From Clostridia bacterium (GTDB lineage: Bacteria > Bacillota > Clostridia > Oscillospirales > CAG-272), in assembly GCA_017455945.1 (NCBI GenBank), contig JAFTLM010000324.1, positions 1 through 7,138 of the forward strand: a stretch of DNA of 7,138 bases. Direction: 5' to 3'. The notes below the pieces were generated by a model that did not search any database, was not told where the DNA came from, and saw nothing but the letters and a program-made list of their open reading frames with translations. Of this stretch, positions 1 through 6,136 are shown piece by piece (the stretch's first letter is position 1; the number at the start of each line of letters is the position of its first letter). The position numbers and the translations under genes were made by a program.

Positions 1-25
1 AAAAGATAAGAAACAATAGATAAAA

Positions 26-55
26 AATGGGCTGAATCCGATGATTCAGCCCATT
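26..55 (-). terminator. Intrinsic terminator of the sugar-metabolism operon
   Basis: A perfect 13-bp stem (26-38 pairing with 43-55) closes a 4-nt loop. Read on the minus strand it lies 17 bp after the oxidoreductase stop codon and is followed by a run of T residues (plus-strand A run at 22-27). This is the classic layout of a Rho-independent terminator for the minus-strand operon. Confidence 0.9.
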
Positions 56-72
56 GAAATTTAATCTGTCGA

Positions 73-1251
73 TTATACTTCGGGGATTGTGATCTCGATC
101 TCGTGACCAAGCTCTGCGGACTTGCAGATTCCGTCAAGGATTGCCTGGTTGATAACGATCTGAGAGGAAGGAATGGGAGCTGTGCCGCCGTTCTTGCAAG
201 CGTCGATGAATGCGCGAACCTTCTTCTCGAAGAGGGAAGGACCTTCGTTCTTCTGAACGGGGATCTCTGTGCAAACCTGAGAGCCTGCAACCTCGTGGTA
301 AATCTTAAGAGGACCGCCGATAGAACCGTTCCAGCACTCTGTGGAGGGGATACGGAGACCGCCCTTTGTACCGAGAATAAGAGCGTCGCCTGCGGTGTCC
401 ATGTTCATAGCCCAAGAAATTCTGAAGTCAAGAATGATGTCGCCTTCAAGACGTACAAAGCCTGCCGCGAAGTCGTCAACGCCGAACTTTTCAGCATATT
501 CGGGATGACCGCTCTTTACGTAGTTGGAGTAATTGGGGTCTGTTCCGAAGAAAGCGGACTTGTAACCTGTAACTGTAAGAGGCTTGGGATAGCCAACAGC
601 GTTAAGAAGCATATCGAGAGAGTAGCATCCGATATCACCGAGAGCACCGATACCGCCTGTTTCCTTTTCGATAAATGTTGTACCGAAGGGCGTGGGGATA
701 CCGCGGCGGCGACCGCCACCTGTCTGGATGTAGTAGATCTTGCCGAGCTCGCCGGATTCAACGATTCTCTTGATCATCTTCATGTTCTCGTCAAGTCTGG
801 GCTGGAAGCCAATGGAGAGGATCTTTCCGCTCTTCTTCTCCGCCTTCATAACCTCAACAGCCTCCTCAAGGGTAACTGTAAAGGGCTTCTCAAGAAGGAC
901 GTTGAGACCGTTCTCAAGAGCATAGATTGCGGGAGCAGCGTGCTGACGGTTGTATGTACAGATAGTAACCGCGTCAAGGTTAAGAGACTTGTCGTCGATC
1001 ATTTCCTTGTGAGAAGCGTAGTCGGTCTTAACACCTTCAACGCCGCCTTCCTCAAAGAACTTAGCAGCCTTGCCGGGGATAAGGTCACAGCCTGCTACGA
1101 TCTCAACGTCGGGCTGATTCTTAAGAGCTCTGAGATGAGCGCCTGCGATCCATCCGCATCCGATGAAACCGATACGGAACTTCTTGCTTGTGTCAATAGA
1201 TGTTTCGGAATGTACTTCCTTGAAAGCATCAAGATTGTCATTGATTGCCAT
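73..1251 (-). CDS. Gfo/Idh/MocA family NAD(P)-dependent oxidoreductase
   Basis: A 392-aa cytoplasmic dehydrogenase-like protein. The N-terminal Rossmann fold shows the dinucleotide motif GFIGCGWIAGAH at residues 28-39, and the family EKP motif is at 121-123. The C-terminal substrate domain has the GD-IG-CY-SLD signature around 205-213, where Asp206 and Tyr210 sit at the usual active-site positions; Tyr replaces the His seen in many relatives. Family members oxidise or reduce sugar, inositol or glycoside hydroxyls with NAD(P). The exact substrate cannot be read here. I chose the ATG at 1251 because a GGAGG box lies 9 bp upstream at 1261-1265. A longer reading from TTG at 1290 would overlap the upstream stop and lacks such a site. 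It is the second gene of the operon, 35 bp after the isomerase-like gene, and is followed by the terminator at 26-55. Confidence 0.93.
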   Translation of the reverse strand: MAINDNLDAFKEVHSETSIDTSKKFRIGFIGCGWIAGAHLRALKNQPDVEIVAGCDLIPGKAAKFFEEGGVEGVKTDYASHKEMIDDKSLNLDAVTICTYNRQHAAPAIYALENGLNVLLEKPFTVTLEEAVEVMKAEKKSGKILSIGFQPRLDENMKMIKRIVESGELGKIYYIQTGGGRRRGIPTPFGTTFIEKETGGIGALGDIGCYSLDMLLNAVGYPKPLTVTGYKSAFFGTDPNYSNYVKSGHPEYAEKFGVDDFAAGFVRLEGDIILDFRISWAMNMDTAGDALILGTKGGLRIPSTECWNGSIGGPLKIYHEVAGSQVCTEIPVQKNEGPSLFEKKVRAFIDACKNGGTAPIPSSQIVINQAILDGICKSAELGHEIEITIPEV

Positions 1252-1286
1252 AATATTTTTCCTCCAAAAATAAATTTTATTTGAAA

Positions 1287-2102
1287 TCAATAGCCTATTG
1301 ATTCAAGATACTTGCGGCTCTTCTCGATAGATTCGAGAGAGGTGAGACCCATACTGGGTTTGTCCTGCTCGACCACTACCCAGCCTGCTTCTGCGTACTC
1401 GGAAGCCTTAAGAATGGACGGGAAGTCCTGAAGACCGCTTCCGACGGGACGGAACTCAAAGTTGCCGGGCCTTGCGGGAGCCTTCTTGTTGATACCGATA
1501 AGCTCGTACATATCCTCGGACTTTTCGCCGTAGAAGTCCTTGAGGTGAACTACGGGAGCACGTCCCTTGTACTTCTTAACGTACTCGGCGGGATTTTCAC
1601 CGCCTACGTTTACCCAGCAAGTGTCTATCTCTGTCTGGAGATAGTCGGCGGGAATTGTATCGTAAAGGATATCAAGAGCATATTTGCCGTCGATGGTTAC
1701 GAACTCGAAGTCGTGGTTGTGGTAAAGGAGGGTAAGTCCGTTTTCGTGAGCCTTTTTACCGATTTCGCGAATGTCTGCGATTGTCTTTTCCCAACCTGCC
1801 GCACCGGGGCGGTCATCGGGATTGAGATAGGGAACAACGATAAACTTGCAACCGATGGTGGAGTAGTCCTTGATTACCTTATCGCAATCCTCTCTCATTT
1901 CTGCGAGAGCCACGTGAGCCGAAACGGGAACAAGTCCGATTTCTTCGCACATTGCCTTGACGTCCTCTGCAGAGTTGCCGTAAAGACCTGCAAACTCAAC
2001 GCCGTCATAGCCCATATCCTTGATTTTTTGAAGTGTACCGCGCATATCCTTTTCGGCATAGTCGCGTACAGAGTAAACCTGAACAGCTACTGGAAGAGCC
2101 AT
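1287..2102 (-). CDS. Sugar phosphate isomerase/epimerase family protein (xylose-isomerase-like TIM barrel)
   Basis: A 271-aa protein of the AP-endonuclease-2/xylose-isomerase-like TIM-barrel family, which covers IolE/IolI-type and hexulose epimerase enzymes. Landmarks in order are GYDGVEFAG at 31-39, SAH at 61-63, YHNHDFEF at 127-134, TEIDTCW at 157-163, HLKDF at 186-190, VGSG at 220-223 and VVEQD at 243-247. Asp160, His186, Glu245 and one of the 127-134 residues are the likely divalent-metal ligands (inferred from family layout). No signal peptide is seen, so it should act in the cytoplasm. The start is the ATG at 2102 with a strong GGAGG-type site at 2109-2115. It is the first gene after the minus-strand promoter and is probably co-transcribed with the Gfo/Idh/MocA gene. 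Such pairs usually act on the same sugar or cyclitol by isomerisation and redox. The substrate is unknown. Confidence 0.9.
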   Translation of the reverse strand: MALPVAVQVYSVRDYAEKDMRGTLQKIKDMGYDGVEFAGLYGNSAEDVKAMCEEIGLVPVSAHVALAEMREDCDKVIKDYSTIGCKFIVVPYLNPDDRPGAAGWEKTIADIREIGKKAHENGLTLLYHNHDFEFVTIDGKYALDILYDTIPADYLQTEIDTCWVNVGGENPAEYVKKYKGRAPVVHLKDFYGEKSEDMYELIGINKKAPARPGNFEFRPVGSGLQDFPSILKASEYAEAGWVVVEQDKPSMGLTSLESIEKSRKYLESIGY

Positions 2103-2161
2103 ATCAATACCTCCGTGATTGTTTTAATAATTTGACCGAAAAAAATTTACACTCGAAAAAA

Positions 2162-2180
2162 ACGAATGCAATTTATTCGT
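2162..2180. promoter_or_regulatory. Inverted repeat just downstream of the sugar operon start point
   Basis: ACGAAT (2162-2167) and ATTCGT (2175-2180) form perfect 6-bp arms around 7 bp. The repeat lies about 4-22 bp downstream of the predicted minus-strand transcription start (near 2184). This position suits a repressor operator. It could also form a small hairpin in the leader RNA. The binding protein is not known. Confidence 0.45.
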
Positions 2181-2190
2181 CCACAAATTA

Positions 2191-2219
2191 ATTATAAGAC
2201 ATATTATGTCATCTTTCAA
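2191..2219 (-). promoter_or_regulatory. Sigma-A promoter of the isomerase/oxidoreductase operon
   Basis: On the minus strand there is a -35 box TTGAAA (2214-2219), a 17-bp spacer and a perfect -10 box TATAAT (2191-2196). The predicted start is near 2184, giving a leader of about 80 nt before the ATG at 2102. Confidence 0.8.
2198..2210. promoter_or_regulatory. Palindromic operator candidate inside the promoter spacer
   Basis: GACATA and TATGTC arms flank a single central base, giving a perfect odd-length 13-bp palindrome. It sits wholly between the -35 and -10 boxes of the minus-strand promoter, so a bound dimer would block RNA polymerase. The regulator gene is not in this window. Confidence 0.5.
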
Positions 2220-2294
2220 GTCATATTAAGCTAAAAAAAAGACAAATGTTGCTGTCACCTGCCATTGCGTAAAAAATTTACCATAAAGGGGAAC

Positions 2295-2323
2295 TTGACA
2301 AAAATTGAGAGAAGTGATATCAT
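2295..2323 (+). promoter_or_regulatory. Sigma-A promoter of the SPFH protein/thymidylate kinase genes
   Basis: A perfect -35 box TTGACA (2295-2300), a 17-bp spacer and a -10 box TATCAT (2318-2323, five of six matches). The predicted start is near 2330, about 37 nt before the ATG at 2367. It diverges from the sugar operon promoter, with about 75 bp between the two -35 boxes. Confidence 0.82.
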
Positions 2324-2366
2324 AAATACAAATAAAAACAAGAGCCTGAGGCTTGGGAGGTAAATT

Positions 2367-3338
2367 ATGATTTGGTTAGGTGTGTCGTTTGCGGCTATAG
2401 TTGTTTTGTTTATCGCTTTCGGATTCAGCGAGAGCTATACTTACAAAAAATTCACTTGGAAATGTAACAAAAAGCAGTTTGTTGCCATTCTCGGTATCCT
2501 TCCCGTATTTTTGGGAATGTTGGCTGTTGTTCCCACCGGACATACGGGAATACTTACCACCTTCGGTAAGGTTGAGGACGTTACGCTTGAAGCGGGCGTG
2601 CACTTCAAGTGGCCCGTGCAGGAAGTGGTTGCGATGGACAACAGAACGCAGAAGAGAATGCTTGACCTCAAATGCTTTTCCAGCGATATTCAGGAGGTTA
2701 CCATAAAGTACTCCATAAACTACCAGATACAGAAGAATAACGCGCAGACTATATACAAGACGATAGGTCAGGATTATTATGAAATAGTTATGGACCCCAG
2801 AATCCAGGAAGCGGTCAGAAGTGTAATCGCGAACTATACGGCGGAAAGTCTTATCGAGCAGAGAGAGGTTCTTTCTCAGCAGATAACGGCGATACTTGTT
2901 GACGAGCTTGGAATGTATAATATCGAGGTGGTAAACACGGCTATCGAGGATATGGATTTCTCGGATGCGTTTACTCAGGCGGTTGAGGATAAGCAGGTTG
3001 CCCAACAGCAGCTTCTTAAGGCAAAGACCGAGCAGGAACAGCTTACAATGGAGCAGCAGGCGGAGGCAGAGCGTCAGGAGATTGCGGCAAACGCAGAGGC
3101 GAGCATAGCGGTTATCCAGGCTAACGCCGATAAAGAGGTTTTGAAAATCCAGGCAGACGCGGCAGAGTACGCGGGACAAAAGGACGCGGCTGTAAATGAG
3201 GCACTTGCGAAATCGCTCACAGACGTGCTTCTGGAGTACTATGAAATCAAGCAGTGGGACGGAAAGCTTCCCGAATATCTCGTTCAGGGAGTGGAGGGCG
3301 TAAGCCCCATTCTCGGTTCGGTAAATACTAAAGACTGA
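2367..3338 (+). CDS. SPFH/Band 7 (prohibitin-like) membrane protein
   Basis: A 323-aa membrane-anchored scaffold-type protein. Two hydrophobic segments at about residues 2-20 and 38-56 precede the SPFH domain (about 57-205), which opens with the prohibitin-style TGHTGILTTFGKVEDVTLEAG run and continues with GVHFKWP at 77-83. A long Ala/Glu/Gln-rich coiled coil follows at about 205-280. The C-terminal tail contains WDGKLPEY at 297-304, typical of prohibitin-type SPFH proteins. Family members form large rings on membranes and organise membrane microdomains or modulate membrane proteases. No enzymatic activity is expected. The start ATG at 2367 has a GGGAGGT site at 2355-2361. The thymidylate-kinase gene follows after 16 bp and is likely co-transcribed. 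I see no functional reason for that pairing. The two N-terminal membrane segments, rather than one, are slightly unusual. Confidence 0.93.
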   Translation: MIWLGVSFAAIVVLFIAFGFSESYTYKKFTWKCNKKQFVAILGILPVFLGMLAVVPTGHTGILTTFGKVEDVTLEAGVHFKWPVQEVVAMDNRTQKRMLDLKCFSSDIQEVTIKYSINYQIQKNNAQTIYKTIGQDYYEIVMDPRIQEAVRSVIANYTAESLIEQREVLSQQITAILVDELGMYNIEVVNTAIEDMDFSDAFTQAVEDKQVAQQQLLKAKTEQEQLTMEQQAEAERQEIAANAEASIAVIQANADKEVLKIQADAAEYAGQKDAAVNEALAKSLTDVLLEYYEIKQWDGKLPEYLVQGVEGVSPILGSVNTKD

Positions 3339-3354
3339 TTTTTGGAGATAGGCG

Positions 3355-3975
3355 ATGTCAGAAAATAAAAGAGGCAGATTTATCGTAATTGAAGGAATAG
3401 ACGGAGCGGGTAAAACCACCCAGATAGAAATATTGGCACAAAAGCTGAGGGAAGAGGGAAGAACCGTACACGTGACCGCCGAACCAACGGCATCGGTCAG
3501 CGGAGGGCTTCTCCGTGACGCCTTGGGCGGAATATCTGACAGGACGGCGTGCGAAATGGCGGCACTTTTCGTCCTTGACAGAATTTTTCATAACGTCAAC
3601 CCCAACGGCATAAACGCTATGCTTGAAAAGGGAATTGACGTTATATGCGACAGATATTATTATTCTTCGTTGGCATATCAGGGAAGTCAGACTGATTTTG
3701 AGTGGGTCAAGGATATGAACCTTAATTGCCCCGAAATACGTGTTCCCGATATTTGTATCTTCCTGGACCTTTCTCCCGAGGAAAGTCTTAAAAGGATTTC
3801 CAAAGGACGGACCACCACCGAGCTCTACGAAAAGCTTGATACACTTCAAAGCGTGAGAAACCGCTTTTTCGACGTATTTGAGTTGTTGAAAGAGAGAGAT
3901 AATATCAAGGTGATTGATACTACCGGCTGTACAATAGAAGAGGTCGCGGAGAAAATATCGCTTGAGATAAAGTGA
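3355..3975 (+). CDS. tmk: Thymidylate kinase (dTMP kinase) family protein
   Basis: A 206-aa P-loop nucleoside monophosphate kinase, the usual length for the family. dTMP kinases phosphorylate dTMP to dTDP with ATP in the cytoplasm. Visible motifs are the Walker A loop GIDGAGKTTQ (14-23), the DRYYYSSLAYQG substrate motif (99-110) and a C-terminal lid and helix region at about 130-168. Two features depart from the standard bacterial enzyme. The REPGGT loop is replaced by AEPT at 42-45, losing the Arg and the GG. The lid reads GRTTTELYEK instead of the common R-x(3)-DR-x-E pattern, which resembles archaeal or eukaryotic-style versions. It may therefore be a secondary paralogue with altered nucleotide preference, not the housekeeping enzyme. 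The start ATG at 3355 follows a GGAG site at 3344-3347. It is the second gene of the SPFH transcription unit. Confidence 0.85.
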   Translation: MSENKRGRFIVIEGIDGAGKTTQIEILAQKLREEGRTVHVTAEPTASVSGGLLRDALGGISDRTACEMAALFVLDRIFHNVNPNGINAMLEKGIDVICDRYYYSSLAYQGSQTDFEWVKDMNLNCPEIRVPDICIFLDLSPEESLKRISKGRTTTELYEKLDTLQSVRNRFFDVFELLKERDNIKVIDTTGCTIEEVAEKISLEIK

Positions 3976-4007
3976 GAAATGGCTGTCCTTGCGGACAGCC
4001 ATTTCTC
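3974..4007 (+). terminator. Hairpin terminator overlapping the kinase stop codon
   Basis: A perfect 15-bp stem (3974-3988 with 3993-4007) closes a TTGC loop and begins inside the TGA stop codon of the kinase gene. No long T run follows, but the 3' arm itself ends in ATTTCTC after the G+C-rich core (3981-4000), which could act as a weak U tract. It may also protect the transcript 3' end. Confidence 0.7.
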
Positions 4008-4031
4008 GTGTGAGGGATTCTATGCTTTCTA

Positions 4032-4060
4032 TTGACAAAAAAACTTTTTCCAAGTATAAT
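4032..4060 (+). promoter_or_regulatory. Full-consensus sigma-A promoter of the phosphoesterase gene
   Basis: TTGACA (4032-4037), a 17-bp spacer and TATAAT (4055-4060) match the consensus at all 12 positions. The start should fall near 4067, about 28 nt before the ATG at 4095. Strong constitutive transcription is expected unless a repressor acts. Confidence 0.92.
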
Positions 4061-4094
4061 TAAAGGTGATAAAAGTTTAAAAGGAGAATCGTAT

Positions 4095-5924
4095 ATGAAA
4101 AGATTTGTTTGTGCGGTGTTGGTGCTCTTGTTTGTGCTTTCGGCGTTTCCTCTGTTTGCGTCTGCCACAAATAAGTTTGCGGAGAGCGACGGTATGACGT
4201 TTGACGACAACAGTACGTATCCCGTTTCAAAAAGCTATGAGGATGAGCCGCTTTCTTTCGAATCGTGGCTTTACGTGCCAAAGGGGGCAGGACGTGCAGG
4301 TGCGGTTCTTGGAAATTACGCGGGCTCTACCGCGTGTGTGAATTTTGAAATTACCACAAACGGAAGACCGCGTATGTACGTGGTTGAATACACGAGCGGA
4401 GAGAAGGCAATTCACGACGTTACCTTTTCCTGCGATATAAGAACGGGTGAGCCGGTACACGTTGCGATAGTTCACGACCCCGCGGCGGCAAAAACGTATT
4501 GTTATGTCAACGGAACGCTTAAGGAAACAAAAAACGGGGCGCTCAACATAACCGCGGAAGTGTGTAAGACCCCCTATATGTTCGGAGGCGACCGCAGAGG
4601 AGGAAATACTCAGTACTTCAAGGGCGCTATCGAAAGCGTGGCGGTGTATTCCTATCCGCGTACGGAAAATGAGATAAAAAAAGCGATGAATTCGGGTGTT
4701 GATAAGAGTGACAGCGGGCTTATTGCTTATTATGACACCGTAGGACTTGAGGGCGACCGTGTCAAGGACGAAAGCGGTAACGGCTATGATGTCCGCGGTA
4801 TCGTAAAATGGATAAAAGACAAGCCTCCCGTGAACGATTATTCCTATTCTTTCTGCGTTGTCGGCGATACTCAGGTGGTAGCGTATAAAGAACCGGAAAA
4901 ACTGGCTTGCATCTATGATTGGATAGTGGCTAACAAAGACTCAAAGAAAATAGAGTACGTTATAGGACTTGGCGATATTACCGACAAAAATACCGATGCC
5001 GAGTGGACCGAGGCGAGGGAACAGATATTCAAGCTTAACGGCGTAGTTCCGTATTCTCTTGTCAGAGGCAACCACGACGGCACTGCCAATTTCAACAAAT
5101 ATTTTGATGTTCCGAATTACAATAATGAGTTTGAGGGAAGATATATCGACGGCAAGATAGACAACACGTGGCGTACGTTCCGCGTAGGGGAGACCGATTT
5201 TCTCCTTCTCGTGCTTGATTACGGAGCCTCAGATGCGATTTTGAACTGGGCGGCGGGTATCATCGAAAGCCACCCCGGGCATAAGGTTATCATAACCACA
5301 CATTGCTATCTCTACCGCGACGGAACAACTCTCGACGTGGGGGACGTTTGTCCTCCGAACGCAAGCGGAGCCAATGACGGTGTGAGAAATAACGGCGACC
5401 AGATGTGGGATAAGCTGGTGTCAAAGTATGAGAATGTCTTCCTTGTGCTGTCGGGACACGACCCCAGCGATAACGTAGTGGCAACCCAAACCGAGGGCGT
5501 GCACGGAAATGTGGTTACGCAGATGCTTGTTGATCCCCAGGGCGTGGATTCCTCTCAGGGGGCTACGGGTATGATTGCGATGCTGTATTTTTCAAATGAC
5601 GGAAAAACCTTGACGGTGGAGCAGTATTCCACAGTGCGTGACGCGTACTATATGAACACCAGCCAGTTTGAACTGGAGCTTCCGGAAAGCTTTTGGAAAA
5701 ACACGGAGGCAGAGGAAAAGCCTAACGAATTTCCCGACGAGACAGTTTCTCCCGACACGGAGAGGGAAGAGGCACCTTCGCCTGTGGAAACAATCGGAGG
5801 AGTCGATAAGCCGACAGAAGTTTCGGTTAATCCGATTTTTCACCCGATGTCATTCGTGCTTGGAATTGTGGCAGGAGTAGTGTGCTGTGCCGTAGTATTT
5901 ATCATTTTCAGAAAGAAGAAATAA
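4095..5924 (+). CDS. Secreted, membrane-anchored LamG-like/calcineurin-type metallophosphoesterase
   Basis: A 609-aa cell-surface protein. It has an N-terminal signal peptide (MKRF, hydrophobic core, likely cleavage after ASA at 23-25). A LamG/concanavalin-like beta-sandwich spans about 45-240, with FESWLYV at 55-61, HVAIVHD at 122-128 and FKGAIESVAVY at 175-185. A calcineurin-type phosphoesterase domain spans about 250-510, with metal-site motifs GDTQ (257-260), GLGD (291-294), GNHD (325-328), THCYL (402-406) and SGHD (453-456). An acidic Pro/Glu-rich stalk (about 530-580) leads to a membrane helix at about 585-604 and an RKKK tail. All the expected metal ligands are visible, so it is probably an active phosphoesterase or nuclease-like hydrolase outside the cell. 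The LamG domain may bind a glycan or polymer. The substrate is unknown. The start ATG at 4095 has an AAGGAG site at 4081-4086. Extending upstream to TTG at 4032 would begin inside the -35 box. Confidence 0.92.
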   Translation: MKRFVCAVLVLLFVLSAFPLFASATNKFAESDGMTFDDNSTYPVSKSYEDEPLSFESWLYVPKGAGRAGAVLGNYAGSTACVNFEITTNGRPRMYVVEYTSGEKAIHDVTFSCDIRTGEPVHVAIVHDPAAAKTYCYVNGTLKETKNGALNITAEVCKTPYMFGGDRRGGNTQYFKGAIESVAVYSYPRTENEIKKAMNSGVDKSDSGLIAYYDTVGLEGDRVKDESGNGYDVRGIVKWIKDKPPVNDYSYSFCVVGDTQVVAYKEPEKLACIYDWIVANKDSKKIEYVIGLGDITDKNTDAEWTEAREQIFKLNGVVPYSLVRGNHDGTANFNKYFDVPNYNNEFEGRYIDGKIDNTWRTFRVGETDFLLLVLDYGASDAILNWAAGIIESHPGHKVIITTHCYLYRDGTTLDVGDVCPPNASGANDGVRNNGDQMWDKLVSKYENVFLVLSGHDPSDNVVATQTEGVHGNVVTQMLVDPQGVDSSQGATGMIAMLYFSNDGKTLTVEQYSTVRDAYYMNTSQFELELPESFWKNTEAEEKPNEFPDETVSPDTEREEAPSPVETIGGVDKPTEVSVNPIFHPMSFVLGIVAGVVCCAVVFIIFRKKK

Positions 5925-5926
5925 AC

Positions 5927-5957
5927 ACAAAGGGGTTGCCGCAGGCAACCCCTTTGT
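5927..5957 (+). terminator. Intrinsic terminator, probably bidirectional
   Basis: A perfect 14-bp stem (5927-5940 with 5944-5957) has a GCA loop and starts 2 bp after the phosphoesterase stop codon. The 3' arm ends CCCCTTTGT followed by TGCG. On the minus strand the hairpin is followed by a T-rich stretch, so it can also stop transcripts coming from the tRNA/repeat side. Confidence 0.82.
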
Positions 5958-6026
5958 TGCGTGTCTTGGTCGAAAATGCGAACTGGGTTTGTGCTACGCA
6001 CAAAGATGTGTCGCCGCGCAGATATA

Positions 6027-6064
6027 AATAACACCGCCACAGCAAAAGCTGTGTCGGTGTTATT
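6027..6064 (-). terminator. Duplicated tRNA terminator-like hairpin (left copy)
   Basis: Arms 6027-6043 and 6048-6064 form 16 base pairs with one mismatch (6037 against 6054) around an AAAA loop. This is the same structure as the hairpin that follows the intact tRNA-Arg gene, here placed after an orphan tRNA 3' fragment. Confidence 0.7.
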
Positions 6065-6081
6065 GGCACCCGCAACGGGAA
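6064..6081 (-). pseudogene. Orphan 3'-end fragment of tRNA-Arg(CCT)
   Basis: These 18 bp are identical to 6238-6255, the CCA end, discriminator, 3' acceptor strand and part of the T arm of the intact tRNA-Arg gene. The rest of a tRNA is missing: sequence from 6082 onwards is unrelated to the tRNA body. It is therefore a remnant or a duplicated tRNA 3' end, as left by some site-specific recombination events, and not a functional tRNA. Confidence 0.8.
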
Positions 6082-6111
6082 GCATGACCTGCGGTCAATA
6101 TTTTCTCCCGA

Positions 6112-6136
6112 CCGACGGTCAGCAAGCTACCGTCGG
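6112..6136. repeat. G+C-rich inverted repeat between the two direct repeat copies
   Basis: CCGACGGT (6112-6119) and ACCGTCGG (6129-6136) are perfect 8-bp arms. Inside them AG/CT (6121-6122, 6127-6128) can extend the stem past a bulged C. It lies in the 55-bp spacer unique to the space between the direct repeats, next to a smaller TGACC/GGTCA hairpin at 6085-6097. The role is unknown. Confidence 0.6.

Larger units (their letters stand above)
5963..6081. repeat. Left copy of a 119-bp direct repeat
   Basis: It aligns without gaps to 6137-6255 at an offset of 174 bp, with 7 mismatches (5967, 5984-5987, 5996, 6017). It contains a TTTGTGC/GCACAAA hairpin (5988-6004), a longer A+T-rich hairpin (6027-6064) and, at 6064-6081, a copy of the tRNA-Arg 3' end. 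All mismatches lie outside these stems. There is no convincing protein gene in 5925-6577. Confidence 0.93.

Noticed and set aside
103..1284. Long open frame on the plus strand opposite the Gfo/Idh/MocA gene (393 aa)
   Set aside because: It is antisense to a gene with clear family motifs, has Cys/Leu/Val-rich composition typical of a shadow frame, and has no ribosome binding site or recognisable domain.
2103..2366. Riboswitch or T-box in the divergent intergenic region
   Set aside because: Both leaders are short (about 80 and 37 nt) and I see no conserved riboswitch core, T-box motif or terminator/antiterminator pair, only promoters and the two dyads.
2376..3419. 347-aa minus-strand frame opposite the SPFH gene
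   Set aside because: It is antisense to a well-supported SPFH protein and overlaps the start of the kinase gene. Its composition is Leu/Arg-rich shadow-like and no promoter or ribosome binding site is seen.
4032..4094. N-terminal extension of the phosphoesterase protein from a TTG codon
   Set aside because: The TTG is the first three bases of the -35 box and the extension lies mostly upstream of the predicted start. The ATG at 4095 has a good AAGGAG site and begins a proper signal peptide.
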